Made by a program: the position numbers and the translations under genes. A stretch of DNA of 64,000 bases from Yersinia proxima (lineage in GTDB: Bacteria; Pseudomonadota; Gammaproteobacteria; Enterobacterales; Enterobacteriaceae). Position 1 is the stretch's first letter; every line of letters begins with the position of its first letter. Below, piece by piece: positions 51,744-61,631 of this stretch. The DNA is taken from assembly GCF_902170785.1 (NCBI RefSeq), contig NZ_CABHYG010000004.1, positions 62,001 through 126,000 on the forward strand, in the 5' to 3' direction. Under the pieces are notes generated by a model that saw only the letters and a program-made list of their open reading frames with translations, was not told where the DNA came from and ran no database searches.

Positions 51744-53015
51744 ATGAAAAAAATTCCGATAAATATTATATTGTCTGGGGTCGTTTTCTTATTATCTTAT
51801 CAAGTGGTAGCAGCTTCTTTTTATGATGAAGAAGATGCATTAAGATTGCGGTTAAGGAATGATTTCCGTCGCGCAGAAAGAGCCAGCGCAGGTAGTGAAA
51901 AAGATATTTATGCTTGGGTGCAAGGTGCAGCACTAGAATATAACAGCCGTTATTATCAAGATCTTATTGGTGTGGATATTGGTGGTTTTTACGTTTATAA
52001 ATTAGGTGCTCGCGATAATTGGAGTACCCGTTGGTATCTCGACGGGCATGATAGTTTTGGCCGTTATACTGCGGCGTTGAAATTAAAGTTTTCAGAAAAA
52101 CTATCAATTAAAGCAGGTAGAATGGTCACCGACTCGCTTTATAGTGGTCAGGAAGATCTACCGATTATTAATGCATCATCTCAACGCACCGTTCCAACAT
52201 TGTCCGATGCTGTATTAATGAAATACAGTATCGATAAGAATTACGATATTTATGCGATGTACCGCTATGGTGTATATTATTATTCCGATGTCGCGGAAGG
52301 TGTTCACCGAACCGGCCCAATAGATCCAACCAATTATCAGCACAATCTTTTTCGTCCACAATATATAACGTCACTGGTATTTCATGATTCATGTCATTAT
52401 TACGCCACCAGTGGCTCATGGCAGGAAGATGTCGCCATGCAGTTAATGGCTAAAACCGCAACATGCTTGCCACTTGATTCGGGGCGAAAAGATAAGTTTA
52501 AAGCTGAATTTACCGCTTTTTATGCCAATCTGGATGGGATAACTGCTGCGTTAGATGGGCCGAAGGACACCTCATTACTCAGTGGGCAACTTAGCTATAT
52601 CCACCCTGCTGGCTCATTATTTTTGGGGATAGGAAAAACAGGAGGTAAATTAAACCGGCTTGCGGGGATTGATACTGATCTGGGATACCCTTTTGATCTC
52701 AGTATCGACCGTAATCATAGCGATATGTGGTCTTATCAATTAGGAGCAACACTTAATCTACCCGGCAATTCTTTTATTGGTATTGCCGAAACCTTAACCA
52801 ATGGCTATGAGACCTATCAACATGATGTACAGATACGTGGTGCTGGCACGAACCTGCTTTTTGGCTGGCAAGCTGCTCAAGGGAAATTACAGGGGCTAAA
52901 AGTATTTGTCGCACTTAACCGTGCTCGGGAACATCGTAATGGCAGCGTATTGGGTGATCGCTTGGATTACTACGATAGCAAAGTGAATATTCAGTATGAT
53001 TTTATAATGAAATAA
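51744..53015 (+). CDS. uidC: Outer-membrane glucuronide porin UidC (GusC)
   Basis: UidC is a predicted 18-strand OprD-like outer-membrane porin that aids glucuronide uptake. The 423-residue protein has a signal peptide (about residues 1-23, ending VVAA, before SFYDEEDALRLRLRNDF). Alternating aromatic strands follow, ending in a typical outer-membrane strand (YYDSKVNIQYDFIMK). Two cysteines, in HDSCHYYATS and TATCLPLDS, could form a loop disulfide. It starts 26 bp after uidB and completes a full uidRABC set. Confidence 0.92.
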   Translation: MKKIPINIILSGVVFLLSYQVVAASFYDEEDALRLRLRNDFRRAERASAGSEKDIYAWVQGAALEYNSRYYQDLIGVDIGGFYVYKLGARDNWSTRWYLDGHDSFGRYTAALKLKFSEKLSIKAGRMVTDSLYSGQEDLPIINASSQRTVPTLSDAVLMKYSIDKNYDIYAMYRYGVYYYSDVAEGVHRTGPIDPTNYQHNLFRPQYITSLVFHDSCHYYATSGSWQEDVAMQLMAKTATCLPLDSGRKDKFKAEFTAFYANLDGITAALDGPKDTSLLSGQLSYIHPAGSLFLGIGKTGGKLNRLAGIDTDLGYPFDLSIDRNHSDMWSYQLGATLNLPGNSFIGIAETLTNGYETYQHDVQIRGAGTNLLFGWQAAQGKLQGLKVFVALNRAREHRNGSVLGDRLDYYDSKVNIQYDFIMK

Positions 53016-53046
53016 ACGTTTGGTGTATCACTGGCAATTTTATGAT

Positions 53047-53090
53047 GCGGCTTCCGAATCGGGTCATCATATCGCCCCCTCGGAAGCTGC
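53047..53090. other. Large stem-loop after uidC
   Basis: GCGGCTTCCGA and TCGGAAGCTGC pair (one G-U) over a 22-base loop, 32 bp past uidC. There is no T-tract, so it is perhaps an mRNA-stabilising or Rho-assisted end. Confidence 0.5.
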
Positions 53091-53232
53091 TATTAGTGCC
53101 GATGTTGTTATTCGAAGAAGCGGCAATCTAATGAGACAATCCAGTTAGCTCTGCTAGAGATAGTTGACATCACGGATAAAACGAATGATATGAGGTTATG
53201 CGCTAAAAAATAGGAAATACTATATGAGAAGA

Positions 53233-53320
53233 TGGCGGAGGAGGAGAGATTCGAACTCTCGAACGGTTTCCCGTCGACGGTTTTCAAGACCGTTGCCTTC
53301 AGCCACTCGGCCACCCCTCC
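53233..53320 (-). tRNA. serT: tRNA-Ser (UGA anticodon)
   Basis: The minus strand reads GGAGGGGTGGCCGAGTGGCT at the 5' end, with the anticodon loop CTTGAAAAC (anticodon TGA). A long class-II variable arm (CGACGGGAAACCG), the T-loop GAGTTCGAATCTC and an encoded CCA follow. The acceptor stem is 7 bp with one G-U. The length is 88 nt. It decodes UCA and other UCN codons. Its place beside tusE matches E. coli serT. Confidence 0.97.
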
Positions 53321-53563
53321 GCAACGAGCCGAACTATAAACAGACCACCGCCGCTTGTAAAGCTCGTTTGTGTTTAATCGGCTAAAAAGACATCATCTGA
53401 TTATTGAATGCTGAATTAATCATCATGATGATGACTCACTGTACAATAGCCCTTTGCTAAAGTCTTTAGCCCATCTCCCCCATGGGGCTTCAGACTTGTT
53501 TGGGATACAGACAAATGTTTGCTAAATTAGCAGCCGTTTGATTGATAGGATAACTGAGGTTGT

Positions 53564-53893
53564 ATGTTGGAGTTTGAAGGACGCACGATTGAAACCGACG
53601 CGCAGGGTTACCTGAAAAACAGCGCTGACTGGAGCGAAGCTCTGGCCCCAATACTGGCTGAACAAGAGAGTATCACACTCACCGAACCTCACTGGGAAGT
53701 GGTACGTTTTGTGCGTGCATTTTATCAGGAATTCAATACGTCACCGGCAATCCGTATGCTGGTTAAAGCTATGGCGCAGAAATACGGTGAAGAAAAAGGC
53801 AATAGCCGCTATCTCTATCGTCTATTCCCTAAAGGGCCGGCAAAACAGGCCACAAAAATTGCCGGATTGCCCAAGCCGGTGAAATGTATTTAA
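53564..53893 (+). CDS. tusE: Sulfurtransferase TusE
   Basis: TusE is a DsrC-like protein that takes sulfur from TusBCD and hands it to MnmA for 2-thiouridine synthesis in tRNA. The 109-residue protein keeps the essential penultimate cysteine (KPVKCI). The N-terminal [19 protein letters not shown] and [26 protein letters not shown] are family-typical. It is convergent with yccX. Confidence 0.95.
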   Translation: MLEFEGRTIETDAQGYLKNSADWSEALAPILAEQESITLTEPHWEVVRFVRAFYQEFNTSPAIRMLVKAMAQKYGEEKGNSRYLYRLFPKGPAKQATKIAGLPKPVKCI

Positions 53894-53920
53894 TACTGAT
53901 GCGCCCTGCTGGTTAGTCAT

Positions 53921-54199
53921 CTAATAGCGAATTTTGAATGTCTCAAATGGAGTGGCCGGATAAGGCTCAGTCAGCAGGCGATCAACTCTCGCGCCGCGTG
54001 GCCCGCCCTGCTTAATCCACTCCATCAATTGCTCAACCGCTTGTTGTTCGCCATAAGCCACAACTTCTACACTGCCGTCATCACAATTTCTGGCATACCC
54101 TGTGACCCCTAACGCCAATGCCTGGCGTTGCGTGCTATAGCGAAACCCCACACCTTGAACAACGCCATATACATAAGCAGCAGTGCATACTTTTGCCAT
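53921..54199 (-). CDS. yccX: Acylphosphatase YccX
   Basis: This 92-residue acylphosphatase hydrolyses acyl-phosphates such as acetyl or carbamoyl phosphate. The catalytic arginine is in [12 protein letters not shown], and the asparagine is in [13 protein letters not shown]. It also has the usual GPRGARVDR segment. It is convergent with tusE, as in E. coli. Confidence 0.95.
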   Translation of the reverse strand: MAKVCTAAYVYGVVQGVGFRYSTQRQALALGVTGYARNCDDGSVEVVAYGEQQAVEQLMEWIKQGGPRGARVDRLLTEPYPATPFETFKIRY

Positions 54200-54218
54200 A
54201 TCAGTTCCTCATCTTTTG

Positions 54219-54584
54219 TTACTTTTTCCCATGGTGCGCGCTGGCGTTGGCAAAATTACTTTCCGCCGACTCTAACTCTTTAGACAAGAAGTAATTAAGG
54301 AATGTTCGTATAACAGCAATGATGGCCAGCTTGATCAACTCCTCCATGCTAGGGTTAATTGTCGTAGCCAGGATATCAGCCGCTAATTGGAACTCCAGTG
54401 CCAATGCCAGCCATGTGCCAAAACGAGTTCTCATTAAGTGGAGTATGGACTGATTCTTAAAATTTGTTATTGCAGTAGGCAGTGACTTTACTAACCCGAC
54501 AAAAACACAAATAACAGACAAGAATTCCAATAAAAGCTGTAATGACTGAGAGAGATAAATGATGATTTCTTTTATGCTTTCCAA
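54219..54584 (-). CDS. DUF1622 family membrane protein
   Basis: This 121-residue protein has two to three hydrophobic segments. The DUF1622 core is FGTWLALALEFQLAADILATTINPS followed by IIAVIRTFLNYFL. The function of the family is unknown. It begins 12 bp after the 69-residue gene upstream and ends 19 bp before yccX, so the three may be cotranscribed. It is not present at this site in E. coli. Confidence 0.85.
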   Translation of the reverse strand: MESIKEIIIYLSQSLQLLLEFLSVICVFVGLVKSLPTAITNFKNQSILHLMRTRFGTWLALALEFQLAADILATTINPSMEELIKLAIIAVIRTFLNYFLSKELESAESNFANASAHHGKK

Positions 54585-54596
54585 CTGGATTTACCT

Positions 54597-54806
54597 CTAT
54601 TTCTCGCTGTTTTTTTGCTTCAAATGGAACGAAAAACGCGACTGGAAATAGGATTTAAGATGTTCTTCCATCGAATGAATTTTTTGGTCAATAGTGTTAC
54701 ACAGAAACTCGTCACTATTCATGGCATCAACCCGCTGTAGCGCAATTAAATCAATTTCTTCTTTTTGCTTTTCGGTGAGTTCTACGTGAGTTTGCTTATT
54801 CGTCAT
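54597..54806 (-). CDS. Small charged protein of unknown function
   Basis: This 69-residue, highly charged helical protein starts MTNKQTHVELTEKQKEEIDL and ends in a basic/aromatic stretch (LKSYFQSRFSFHLKQKN). An AGGAGTCACATT site precedes the ATG. It stands first in a likely operon with the DUF1622 gene. I do not recognise the family. Confidence 0.68.
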   Translation of the reverse strand: MTNKQTHVELTEKQKEEIDLIALQRVDAMNSDEFLCNTIDQKIHSMEEHLKSYFQSRFSFHLKQKNSEK

Positions 54807-55062
54807 AATGTGACTCCTGTTATAAAGAAAGTTTGAACCAAGAAAGTAATTATAGCTCTATGAATATGTTAGTGAAAAAAATTTCAGCCTTTCTATCGAA
54901 TGTGAATGAGTAACCGATAAGAGGCTAAGCCGCCTACGTGAGTGCCTGGTATCAAGACAGTCGTGGTAGTGAGTGACATGATATTGCTATATCATTGTGT
55001 CCTTCTTTTGATTGGTAATGACTTGTCAATCTTAACTATTTGATCTTAAAAAGAATATTATA

Positions 55063-56247
55063 ATGCACCTATTTCTTGCCAAAGGACGTGAAAAATCCTT
55101 ACTCCGTCGACATCCGTGGATCTTCTCTGGGGCAGTGCAACGTCTTGAAGGCAATGCAAGCGCTGGTGAAACTATCGATATTCTTGACAGCCAAGGGAAA
55201 TGGCTGGCTCGCGCTGCCTATTCACCTGAGTCACAAATTGTGGCGCGAGTTTGGACATTCCAACAAGATGAAGTTATCGACAGCGAGTTCTTTGTGCGCC
55301 GTCTACAGCAGGCGCAGAGCTGGCGGGACTGGCTGGCACAACGTGATGGCTTAAATGGCTACCGTCTCATTGCCGGTGAGTCCGACGGTTTGCCGGGAAT
55401 TACCATTGACCGTTTCCAAAACTTCCTGGTATTGCAGTTGCTGTCGGCAGGTGCGGAATATCAACGTGCAGCGTTAGTCAGTGCATTGCAACAGTGCTAC
55501 CCGGAATGCTCGATTTATGATCGCTCCGATGTTTCAGTACGGAAAAAAGAAGGCCTGGAGCTGACCCAAGGTACTGTCTGTGGCGAGGTGCCTCCAACAC
55601 TGTTACCTATCACTGAACACGGAATGAAATTGCTGGTGGATATCCAGCATGGTCATAAAACGGGCTTTTATTTAGACCAGCGAGATAGCCGCCTGGCGGC
55701 GCGTAATTATGCCGATGGCCGCCGTGTTCTAAACTGCTTCTCGTATACCGGAGCCTTTGCTGTTGCAGCGCTGATGGGGAATTGCCAACAAGTTATCAGT
55801 GTTGATACTTCACAATCCGTGTTAGATATCGCTAAACAAAATGTTGAGCTAAACCAGTTAGACCTGAGCAAAGCAGAGTTCATCCGTGATGATGTATTCC
55901 AATTGCTGCGCAACTATCGCGCACAAGGGGAAAAGTTTGACATGATCATTATGGATCCACCGAAATTTGTGGAAAATAAAAGCCAACTGGCCAGTGCTTG
56001 CCGCGGCTACAAAGATATCAATATGTTGGCGATACAGCTTTTACGTCCAGGCGGTATCTTATTAAGTTTCTCTTGTTCTGGTTTGATGCCAACCGACTTA
56101 TTCCAGAAAATTTTAGCCGATGCTGCGTTAGATGCAGGTCATGATATACAATTTATAGAACAGTTCCGTCAGGCAGCGGATCACCCGGTTATCGCGACAT
56201 ACCCTGAAGGTTTATACCTGAAAGGATTTGCGTGTCGGATAATGTGA
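55063..56247 (+). CDS. rlmI: 23S rRNA m5C1962 methyltransferase RlmI
   Basis: RlmI methylates C1962 of 23S rRNA using SAM. The 394-residue protein has an N-terminal PUA domain (about 1-75; [21 protein letters not shown]) and a Rossmann methyltransferase domain. The SAM loop is in [16 protein letters not shown], motif IV is [10 protein letters not shown], and the C-terminal catalytic cysteine is in [10 protein letters not shown]. The gene is the E. coli yccW ortholog and lies next to hspQ. Confidence 0.95.
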   Translation: MHLFLAKGREKSLLRRHPWIFSGAVQRLEGNASAGETIDILDSQGKWLARAAYSPESQIVARVWTFQQDEVIDSEFFVRRLQQAQSWRDWLAQRDGLNGYRLIAGESDGLPGITIDRFQNFLVLQLLSAGAEYQRAALVSALQQCYPECSIYDRSDVSVRKKEGLELTQGTVCGEVPPTLLPITEHGMKLLVDIQHGHKTGFYLDQRDSRLAARNYADGRRVLNCFSYTGAFAVAALMGNCQQVISVDTSQSVLDIAKQNVELNQLDLSKAEFIRDDVFQLLRNYRAQGEKFDMIIMDPPKFVENKSQLASACRGYKDINMLAIQLLRPGGILLSFSCSGLMPTDLFQKILADAALDAGHDIQFIEQFRQAADHPVIATYPEGLYLKGFACRIM

Positions 56248-56308
56248 CTTGAAATGCCCTGCGCTGCCCTCATATAGAAAGCAGCGTAATAGTTTCCCAG
56301 GAGGTTAT

Positions 56309-56626
56309 ATGATCGCGAGCAAATTCGGTATCGGGCAGCAGGTTCGCCACCGCCTCCACGGCTACTTGGGTGTAGTGATTGATATCGATCCTGAATATTC
56401 GCTTGAACCACCCGCACCTGATGAAGTTGCAAACAACGACACGTTGCGTTTTTCCCCTTGGTATCACGTGGTGATTGAAGATGATGAGGGGCAACCGGTA
56501 CATACTTATCTGGCAGAGGCACAGCTAACTTATGAAGATATGGATGCCCATCCTGAACAACCTTCATTAGATGAACTGGCAGCCTCTATCCGTCATCAGT
56601 TGCAGGCTCCGCGTCTGCGCAACTAG
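56309..56626 (+). CDS. hspQ: Heat shock protein HspQ
   Basis: HspQ is a YccV-family protein that in E. coli binds hemimethylated DNA and acts as a specificity enhancer and substrate of Lon. The 105-residue product ([16 protein letters not shown]...) has the same length as E. coli HspQ, with an identical QLQAPRLRN end. CAGGAGGTTAT is an excellent ribosome site for this ATG. A longer in-frame start at 56249 overlaps the rlmI end and is not needed. Confidence 0.95.
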   Translation: MIASKFGIGQQVRHRLHGYLGVVIDIDPEYSLEPPAPDEVANNDTLRFSPWYHVVIEDDEGQPVHTYLAEAQLTYEDMDAHPEQPSLDELAASIRHQLQAPRLRN

Positions 56627-56644
56627 ACGTTAAAATTTCTTGAT

Positions 56645-56673
56645 AAAACCCGGCACTGGTTGCCGGGTTTTTT
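56645..56673 (+). terminator. hspQ terminator
   Basis: AAAACCCGGCA and TGCCGGGTTTT pair perfectly over a five-base loop and run into TT, 19 bp past the stop. It is probably bidirectional and also protects the convergent yccU. Confidence 0.92.
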
Positions 56674-56708
56674 ATAGGGGAAATTTAAGACTATTGATGC
56701 CCAAAATA

Positions 56709-57125
56709 TTACTCTTTCTCTAATCCCAATCGCGGAATTTCAATTTTAGGGCAGCGATCCATAACAACCTTTAACCCGGCATCTGCGGCTAATGTTGCAG
56801 CCAGCTCATTGATAACGCCGATTTGCAGCCACAACACCTTGGCTCCGATAGCAATAGCTTCCTGCGCAACCCCATATGCCGCATCAGCATTGCGGAATAC
56901 ATCAACCATATCAATTGGATAAGGAATATCGGCCAATTCAGCATAAACCAACTGACCCAGTAACGTCTTTCCAGCCAGTTTAGGGCTGACGGGGGTTACC
57001 TGGTATCCCTGCTCTAGCAGGTAATTCATCACGCGGTAACTGGGTCGCGCGGGATTATCGCTGGCTCCCACTAATGCAATCGTCTTCACCTGTTGGAGAA
57101 TGTCAGCAATGTCTTTATCGTGCAT
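56709..57125 (-). CDS. yccU: CoA-binding protein YccU
   Basis: This 138-residue CoA-binding (Rossmann-like) single-domain protein of unknown role has the family run [33 protein letters not shown] near its start and [33 protein letters not shown] near its end. It is convergent with hspQ, as in E. coli. Confidence 0.92.
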   Translation of the reverse strand: MHDKDIADILQQVKTIALVGASDNPARPSYRVMNYLLEQGYQVTPVSPKLAGKTLLGQLVYAELADIPYPIDMVDVFRNADAAYGVAQEAIAIGAKVLWLQIGVINELAATLAADAGLKVVMDRCPKIEIPRLGLEKE

Positions 57126-57440
57126 TTGTCAGTTCCTCTGATGCGCTAAAAGAATATTCCAATCCATCTGTATCCGGATGGATTTACCAATATTAGGCGA
57201 CATCTCAGCGTATATCACTCGGAAAACCGATGATAAACGCCGCCTAATTGATTTGGTGTAATAGTTATGGCAGTAATAGCTGTTAGATTGACTTCTTTAT
57301 CTTTAAAATTCATTAAGATAACAGCAGCACATTTATACCGAATGTTTCAGAAAGTAAATAAATATGGGCAACCGGAAAGACTTTGACACATAATCTAGCG
57401 TGTCTGACAATGTAAGTGGATATCACCTCAGGAGTAACAC

Positions 57441-58124
57441 ATGAAATTTGGTCTGGTGGTCGCAGGGATTTTGGCCGTTTGCTGTAGTACTTCAGCTATA
57501 GCCACGACCTTAAAACTCGCGCCGGAAATTGACCTGTTGGTGGTCGATGGCAAGAATATGTCAGGTTCTTTACTCAAAGGGGCTGATAGCCTGGAGCTGA
57601 ATAGCGGCCAGCATCAAATTCTATTCAAAGTTGCCAAACCTCTCCCGACTGACCCAAAAGTGTTGTATTCCTCCCCGCCATTAGTGGTGGTGTTTAACAC
57701 CCGCAATATCCGGTCAGTGGCGATAAAATTACCCGCAATCGAGACTGAGAGGGATGGTAACAAGTTTTCTAAAAATCCGTCATATCAGCTAATCGGCGAT
57801 AATGGGCGGCCATTATCGGTACGCCACGATGTATTGCATCAGGATAATCTTAATACTGCTGCAACCCTGGAAACAGCCATGGCAACTTATAACGTTGGCC
57901 AATTCAGTGCTTCGGTTCCCTCTTTTGCTACCATCCCCCCCTCACCGGTGAGCGCAGTGCCGGGAACCACTATTGCAGTTGCAGGAACGAATTCCCCACA
58001 AAAAACCACCAATTTACAGGGTGAAAATGTAGCAGAACAGATGCTGCAATATTGGTTCTTGCAAGCCGATACAGAGACTCAACAACGTTTTTTGCTGTGG
58101 GCTAAAAAACAACCTGTGAAGTGA
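57441..58124 (+). CDS. yccT: YccT (DUF2057) periplasmic protein
   Basis: This 227-residue protein has a signal peptide (about residues 1-21, ending SAIA) before [17 protein letters not shown]. The DUF2057 pattern [21 protein letters not shown] follows, as does a C-terminal [22 protein letters not shown]. The E. coli homologue has been linked to curli export control. The 315-bp upstream gap is A/T-rich, with a TTGACT at about 57288 that may belong to its promoter; I see nothing else there. Confidence 0.9.
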   Translation: MKFGLVVAGILAVCCSTSAIATTLKLAPEIDLLVVDGKNMSGSLLKGADSLELNSGQHQILFKVAKPLPTDPKVLYSSPPLVVVFNTRNIRSVAIKLPAIETERDGNKFSKNPSYQLIGDNGRPLSVRHDVLHQDNLNTAATLETAMATYNVGQFSASVPSFATIPPSPVSAVPGTTIAVAGTNSPQKTTNLQGENVAEQMLQYWFLQADTETQQRFLLWAKKQPVK

Positions 58125-58243
58125 CAGATTTAGCCGGAGATCGTTCTTAAACATCGGCTTATGCTTGTTTCCTCGCATTTCTTTACGTTATTGCTATGCA
58201 CTAAAACGCCATTTCAGTAATCTGTTTGCATACCACTGGCATT

Positions 58244-58370
58244 CATACCCTAAATAGTTCGAGTTGCAGGAAGACGACAACTGAGTAAATCCCCAAGAGC
58301 TTACACAAGTAAGTAATTGGGATGAACGAAGGCAACCAACGCCCATGCAGCTTGAGATATGACGGATACA
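58244..58370. repeat. ERIC element, diverged copy (127 bp)
   Basis: All ERIC blocks are present, with substitutions (CATACCC...GGATACA ends; TCCCCAAGAGCTTACACAAG centre). The right end is 15 bp from the mgsA start, and its terminal ATG (58359) is in frame with mgsA. Confidence 0.95.
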
Positions 58371-58385
58371 TTGAAGGAAAAGTTG

Positions 58386-58844
58386 ATGGAACTCACCACC
58401 CGCACTATTGCGGCGCGCAAGCATATTGCCCTGGTTTCCCACGACCATTGCAAAAAGTCACTGCTCGACTGGGTCATGCAGAATAAAGATCTGTTGTCAC
58501 AACACGAACTTTATGCGACAGGCACCACTGGAAACCTGGTACAAAAGGCAACAGGCATTGATGTCCACTGCCTGCTCAGTGGCCCAATGGGGGGGGATCA
58601 AGAGGTGGGAGCGCTGATATCTGAGAAGAAAATTGATATTTTGATTTTCTTCTGGGATCCACTCAATGCCGTCCCACATGATCCTGATGTCAAAGCCCTG
58701 CTACGCCTGGCAACTGTCTGGAACATTCCGGTTGCGACTAACCGCTCTACCGCCGATTTTTTGATTGGCTCCGACTTATTTAGCAGTGAAGTGACTATTG
58801 CTATCCCGGATTACGAACGCTATTTACAGCAACGCTTGAAATAA
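58386..58844 (+). CDS. mgsA: Methylglyoxal synthase MgsA
   Basis: MgsA converts dihydroxyacetone phosphate to methylglyoxal, bypassing glycolysis when phosphate is short. The 152-residue product from [11 protein letters not shown] has the E. coli length, with the phosphate loop ATGTTGNLV, catalytic Asp in [10 protein letters not shown], and [29 protein letters not shown] sits just before the ATG. A nine-codon extension starting at an ATG within the ERIC is in frame and open but less likely to be used. Confidence 0.96.
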   Translation: MELTTRTIAARKHIALVSHDHCKKSLLDWVMQNKDLLSQHELYATGTTGNLVQKATGIDVHCLLSGPMGGDQEVGALISEKKIDILIFFWDPLNAVPHDPDVKALLRLATVWNIPVATNRSTADFLIGSDLFSSEVTIAIPDYERYLQQRLK

Positions 58845-58849
58845 TGATA

Positions 58850-58887
58850 AAACCCGGAGTGATAATACCTCCGGGTTTCGTTTTGCA
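58850..58887. terminator. Bidirectional terminator between mgsA and helD
   Basis: AAACCCGGAG and CTCCGGGTTT form a perfect stem with a nine-base loop, followed by CGTTTTG on the plus strand and TATCATT on the minus strand. Confidence 0.82.
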
Positions 58888-58906
58888 CAAAATCGGCCCA
58901 TGTTGA

Positions 58907-60961
58907 CTAGGGTTTACGTTGGATAGGCACCCCTAACTCACTAAGTTGGTTAACAAAAATAGAAGGGTTGGCTGTATCTTGCAGTAACCAAACTTGATGT
59001 TTTGCCCGCGTCATGGCGACATAAAGTAAGCGCCGTTCTTCCGCATCTGGGAAATCTTCTGGGGCCGGTAACAACACATCCTCCAAAATTGACTCCCGCG
59101 CTACTGCCGGGAAACCATCATTCCCTTCATGTAAACCAGCAATAATCACATAGTCGGCCTGTTGACCTTTGCTGGCGTGGATCGTCATAAAATCAATGGT
59201 TAATTTTGGCCAACGAGTGGCTGCTTTTTGCAAAATTTCGGGTCGCAAATGGTGATAACGAGCTAAAATAAGAATTCGCTCATCATTCTTAACAAACCCA
59301 CTTAACTTATCCAACAGCGATTCAAGTTGCTCATTCGGCAAGATGACGACCGATTTTTTATTACCTTTACTCAAGCTATTCAGGGGCTTCTTCAACTGGT
59401 AGGGGTTTTGCTGAATAAATCGGTTCGCAATCTCACCAATCCTGTCATTAAATCGATAGGTAGTATCCAATGCACATTCAGCGCCCTCGCCAAAATTCTG
59501 ATTGAAAGCGGTGGTGAGTGAAAGTTCTGCGCCACTGAAACGATATATCGCCTGCCAGTCATCACCCACGGCAAACAGGCAGGTCTGCTTATTTTGTTTG
59601 CGTAAAGCGGTCAGCAACATGGCACGCTGTGGCGAAATATCCTGAAACTCATCAACCAGAATGTGTTTCCACGGGCTGATAAAGCGCCCTTTTTCCAGCA
59701 AATTGACGGCTTGATGAATCAGGCCGGAGAAATCAACCGCGCCTTCTTCTTTTAGCGCTGATTTCCATGCTTTTAATAACGGAGCCATGAGCCGTATACG
59801 TTTCTGGAAGAGATCACGCACTTCTTCATCAGCCTGCTCAATCATTTCAGCCTGACTCCCCCCATGCATTCGCATCAAACCTAACCAGCGTTCGAGCCGC
59901 CCGGCTAATCGGGCTGCGAGCTTCGAGTCACGCCAAAATTCGCCATCATCAATGTCCCATTCAAGCTCGTCGGTTAACCACTCGCGCCACCCTTTGGCTT
60001 GTGCCTTTTTCTCGCTGCACTGCTGTTGCCAATGTTTGATAAGCAGCGACCGCCTGGCCTGGCTGTCTGACTCCAGTTTGCTTATCACCGGAGTTTTACG
60101 GCTACCTTGCTGAATTATCTGCAAGGCAAGCGCGTGGAAAGTTTTGGCTTGAATATCATCCACACCAAGGCGCTGCTTGATGCGGCTGTTCATTTCATCC
60201 GCGGCCTGGCGACCAAAAGCGAGCAGTAAAATCTGCTCAGGCAGAGCTTCGTTGCGACGCAGTAACCAACCCGCTCGCGCAACCAATACAGAAGTTTTGC
60301 CACTGCCAGCACCGGCCAACACCAATACCGAATCCTCGCCGTTGACGACGGCCCGACTTTGCGACTCATTTAGCGGAGAAGTTTCAACGCTCTGGAAGAA
60401 ATCCCGATGTTCCTCCAACATGCGATGAGTCCATTGCTGATTGCGGCGGTCAACACTTCGGTTGCCATGCTCCAGCCAACGCAAACAAAGTTCATAATCT
60501 GCGCGACAAGAGTCAAATTCGATTAAACGCTGAACCGGCATCGGCAGTGAGGTAAAAGCCTCATGGATAGATGCTTGCACCTGTGTTAACTCGCTGCGTT
60601 TAAACCATTTATCCTGTTGTTCAATTCGCTTAATCAGTTCAATTTGTTTATGCAAAACGTCAACACACACCCGGCTCATCTCCTCACTCCATTGTTGCCA
60701 GATGCCCAGTAAATAATGATAAAAACGCTGAGTTTCCTGCCATTCGGTGCCATGTAAACGCACAACTTGCTGATTCGGAAGCTCAAATTCCATCTCGCCC
60801 CAAACAATACCGCGCTTACATTGAATGTTAACCAACTGGTTAAAAGGAATCAGGTATTGATGTTTATCACCGCATACTTCGATGCCCGCATTCAGCAAGC
60901 GCACCCGGTTATAGGGGTGCTGAGCCAAATGCTTGCCAAAAGATGTCGCTTTAAGTTCCAT
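58907..60961 (-). CDS. helD: DNA helicase IV (HelD)
   Basis: HelD is a UvrD/Rep superfamily-1 3'-to-5' helicase with a role in recombination in E. coli. The 684-residue protein carries an N-terminal extension (about 1-190), Walker A GAGSGKTSVL, motif II DEFQDISPQR, motif III GDDWQAIYRFSG, and the C-terminal ATRWPKLTIDFMTIHASKGQQADYVI and VAMTRAKHQVWLL motifs. It is convergent with mgsA and divergent from yccF, as in E. coli. Confidence 0.95.
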   Translation of the reverse strand: MELKATSFGKHLAQHPYNRVRLLNAGIEVCGDKHQYLIPFNQLVNIQCKRGIVWGEMEFELPNQQVVRLHGTEWQETQRFYHYLLGIWQQWSEEMSRVCVDVLHKQIELIKRIEQQDKWFKRSELTQVQASIHEAFTSLPMPVQRLIEFDSCRADYELCLRWLEHGNRSVDRRNQQWTHRMLEEHRDFFQSVETSPLNESQSRAVVNGEDSVLVLAGAGSGKTSVLVARAGWLLRRNEALPEQILLLAFGRQAADEMNSRIKQRLGVDDIQAKTFHALALQIIQQGSRKTPVISKLESDSQARRSLLIKHWQQQCSEKKAQAKGWREWLTDELEWDIDDGEFWRDSKLAARLAGRLERWLGLMRMHGGSQAEMIEQADEEVRDLFQKRIRLMAPLLKAWKSALKEEGAVDFSGLIHQAVNLLEKGRFISPWKHILVDEFQDISPQRAMLLTALRKQNKQTCLFAVGDDWQAIYRFSGAELSLTTAFNQNFGEGAECALDTTYRFNDRIGEIANRFIQQNPYQLKKPLNSLSKGNKKSVVILPNEQLESLLDKLSGFVKNDERILILARYHHLRPEILQKAATRWPKLTIDFMTIHASKGQQADYVIIAGLHEGNDGFPAVARESILEDVLLPAPEDFPDAEERRLLYVAMTRAKHQVWLLQDTANPSIFVNQLSELGVPIQRKP

Positions 60962-61154
60962 ATCTGCGCGCCATAACTCGTATTAAGTGAATTGAAATAA
61001 CATGATGGAGTGTAAATAAAATAATTGAGTTTAAACAACAGGTATCCGATAGTTAACAAAGGAAACTAACCGGCGCTATAGGTATAGAATAGATAGCACT
61101 TGTTATCACTCATCCGCATTGCGGTTTTTTATTCAGCTAGGCAGATTAATCACT

Positions 61155-61607
61155 ATGCGTACTGTACTGAATATTCTTAATTTTGTTTTAGGCGGTTTTT
61201 TCACCACATTAGGCTGGCTATTGGCAACCGCGGTCAGCGTCATCCTGATTTTCACCTTACCATTAACGCGCTCTTGCTGGGAGATCACCAAGTTATCATT
61301 TCTCCCTTATGGCAATGAGGCGATCCATGTCAATGAATTATACCCAGAAAAAAGTAATGCTCTGCTTTCCGCTGGAGGTTCTTTACTGAATATCGTCTGG
61401 TTTATTTTATTTGGTTGGTGGCTATGTTTATCACATATTGCAACAGGAATTGTGCAATGCATCACCATAATTGGGATTCCAGTTGGGATCGCTAATTTTA
61501 AGATTGCTGCTATCGCATTATGGCCAGTGGGTCGCCGTGTCGTTTCTGTAGAAATGGCACAACAAGCGAGAATGGCTAACGCTCAACGCCAGTATCAGCA
61601 ACGCTGA
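61155..61607 (+). CDS. yccF: YccF inner-membrane protein
   Basis: This 150-residue protein consists of two YccF domains, each with hydrophobic spans (LNFVLGGFFTTLGWLLATAV; LLNIVWFILFGWWLCLSHIATGIVQCITIIGIPVGIANFKIA). The function is unknown. The start MRTVLNIL equals the E. coli start; a 12-codon longer in-frame reading lacks support. It is followed 24 bp later by yccS, so the two are likely cotranscribed. Confidence 0.92.
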   Translation: MRTVLNILNFVLGGFFTTLGWLLATAVSVILIFTLPLTRSCWEITKLSFLPYGNEAIHVNELYPEKSNALLSAGGSLLNIVWFILFGWWLCLSHIATGIVQCITIIGIPVGIANFKIAAIALWPVGRRVVSVEMAQQARMANAQRQYQQR

Positions 61608-61631
61608 ATTTTCTGTTTTTAGAGGTTTTTT

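Noticed and set aside
53233-53320. tRNA-Ser as an integration site for a genomic island
   Set aside because: No integrase gene and no repeated copy of the tRNA 3' end was found nearby. The flanking tusE-yccX order is the ancestral one, and the uid operon side shows no attachment repeat.
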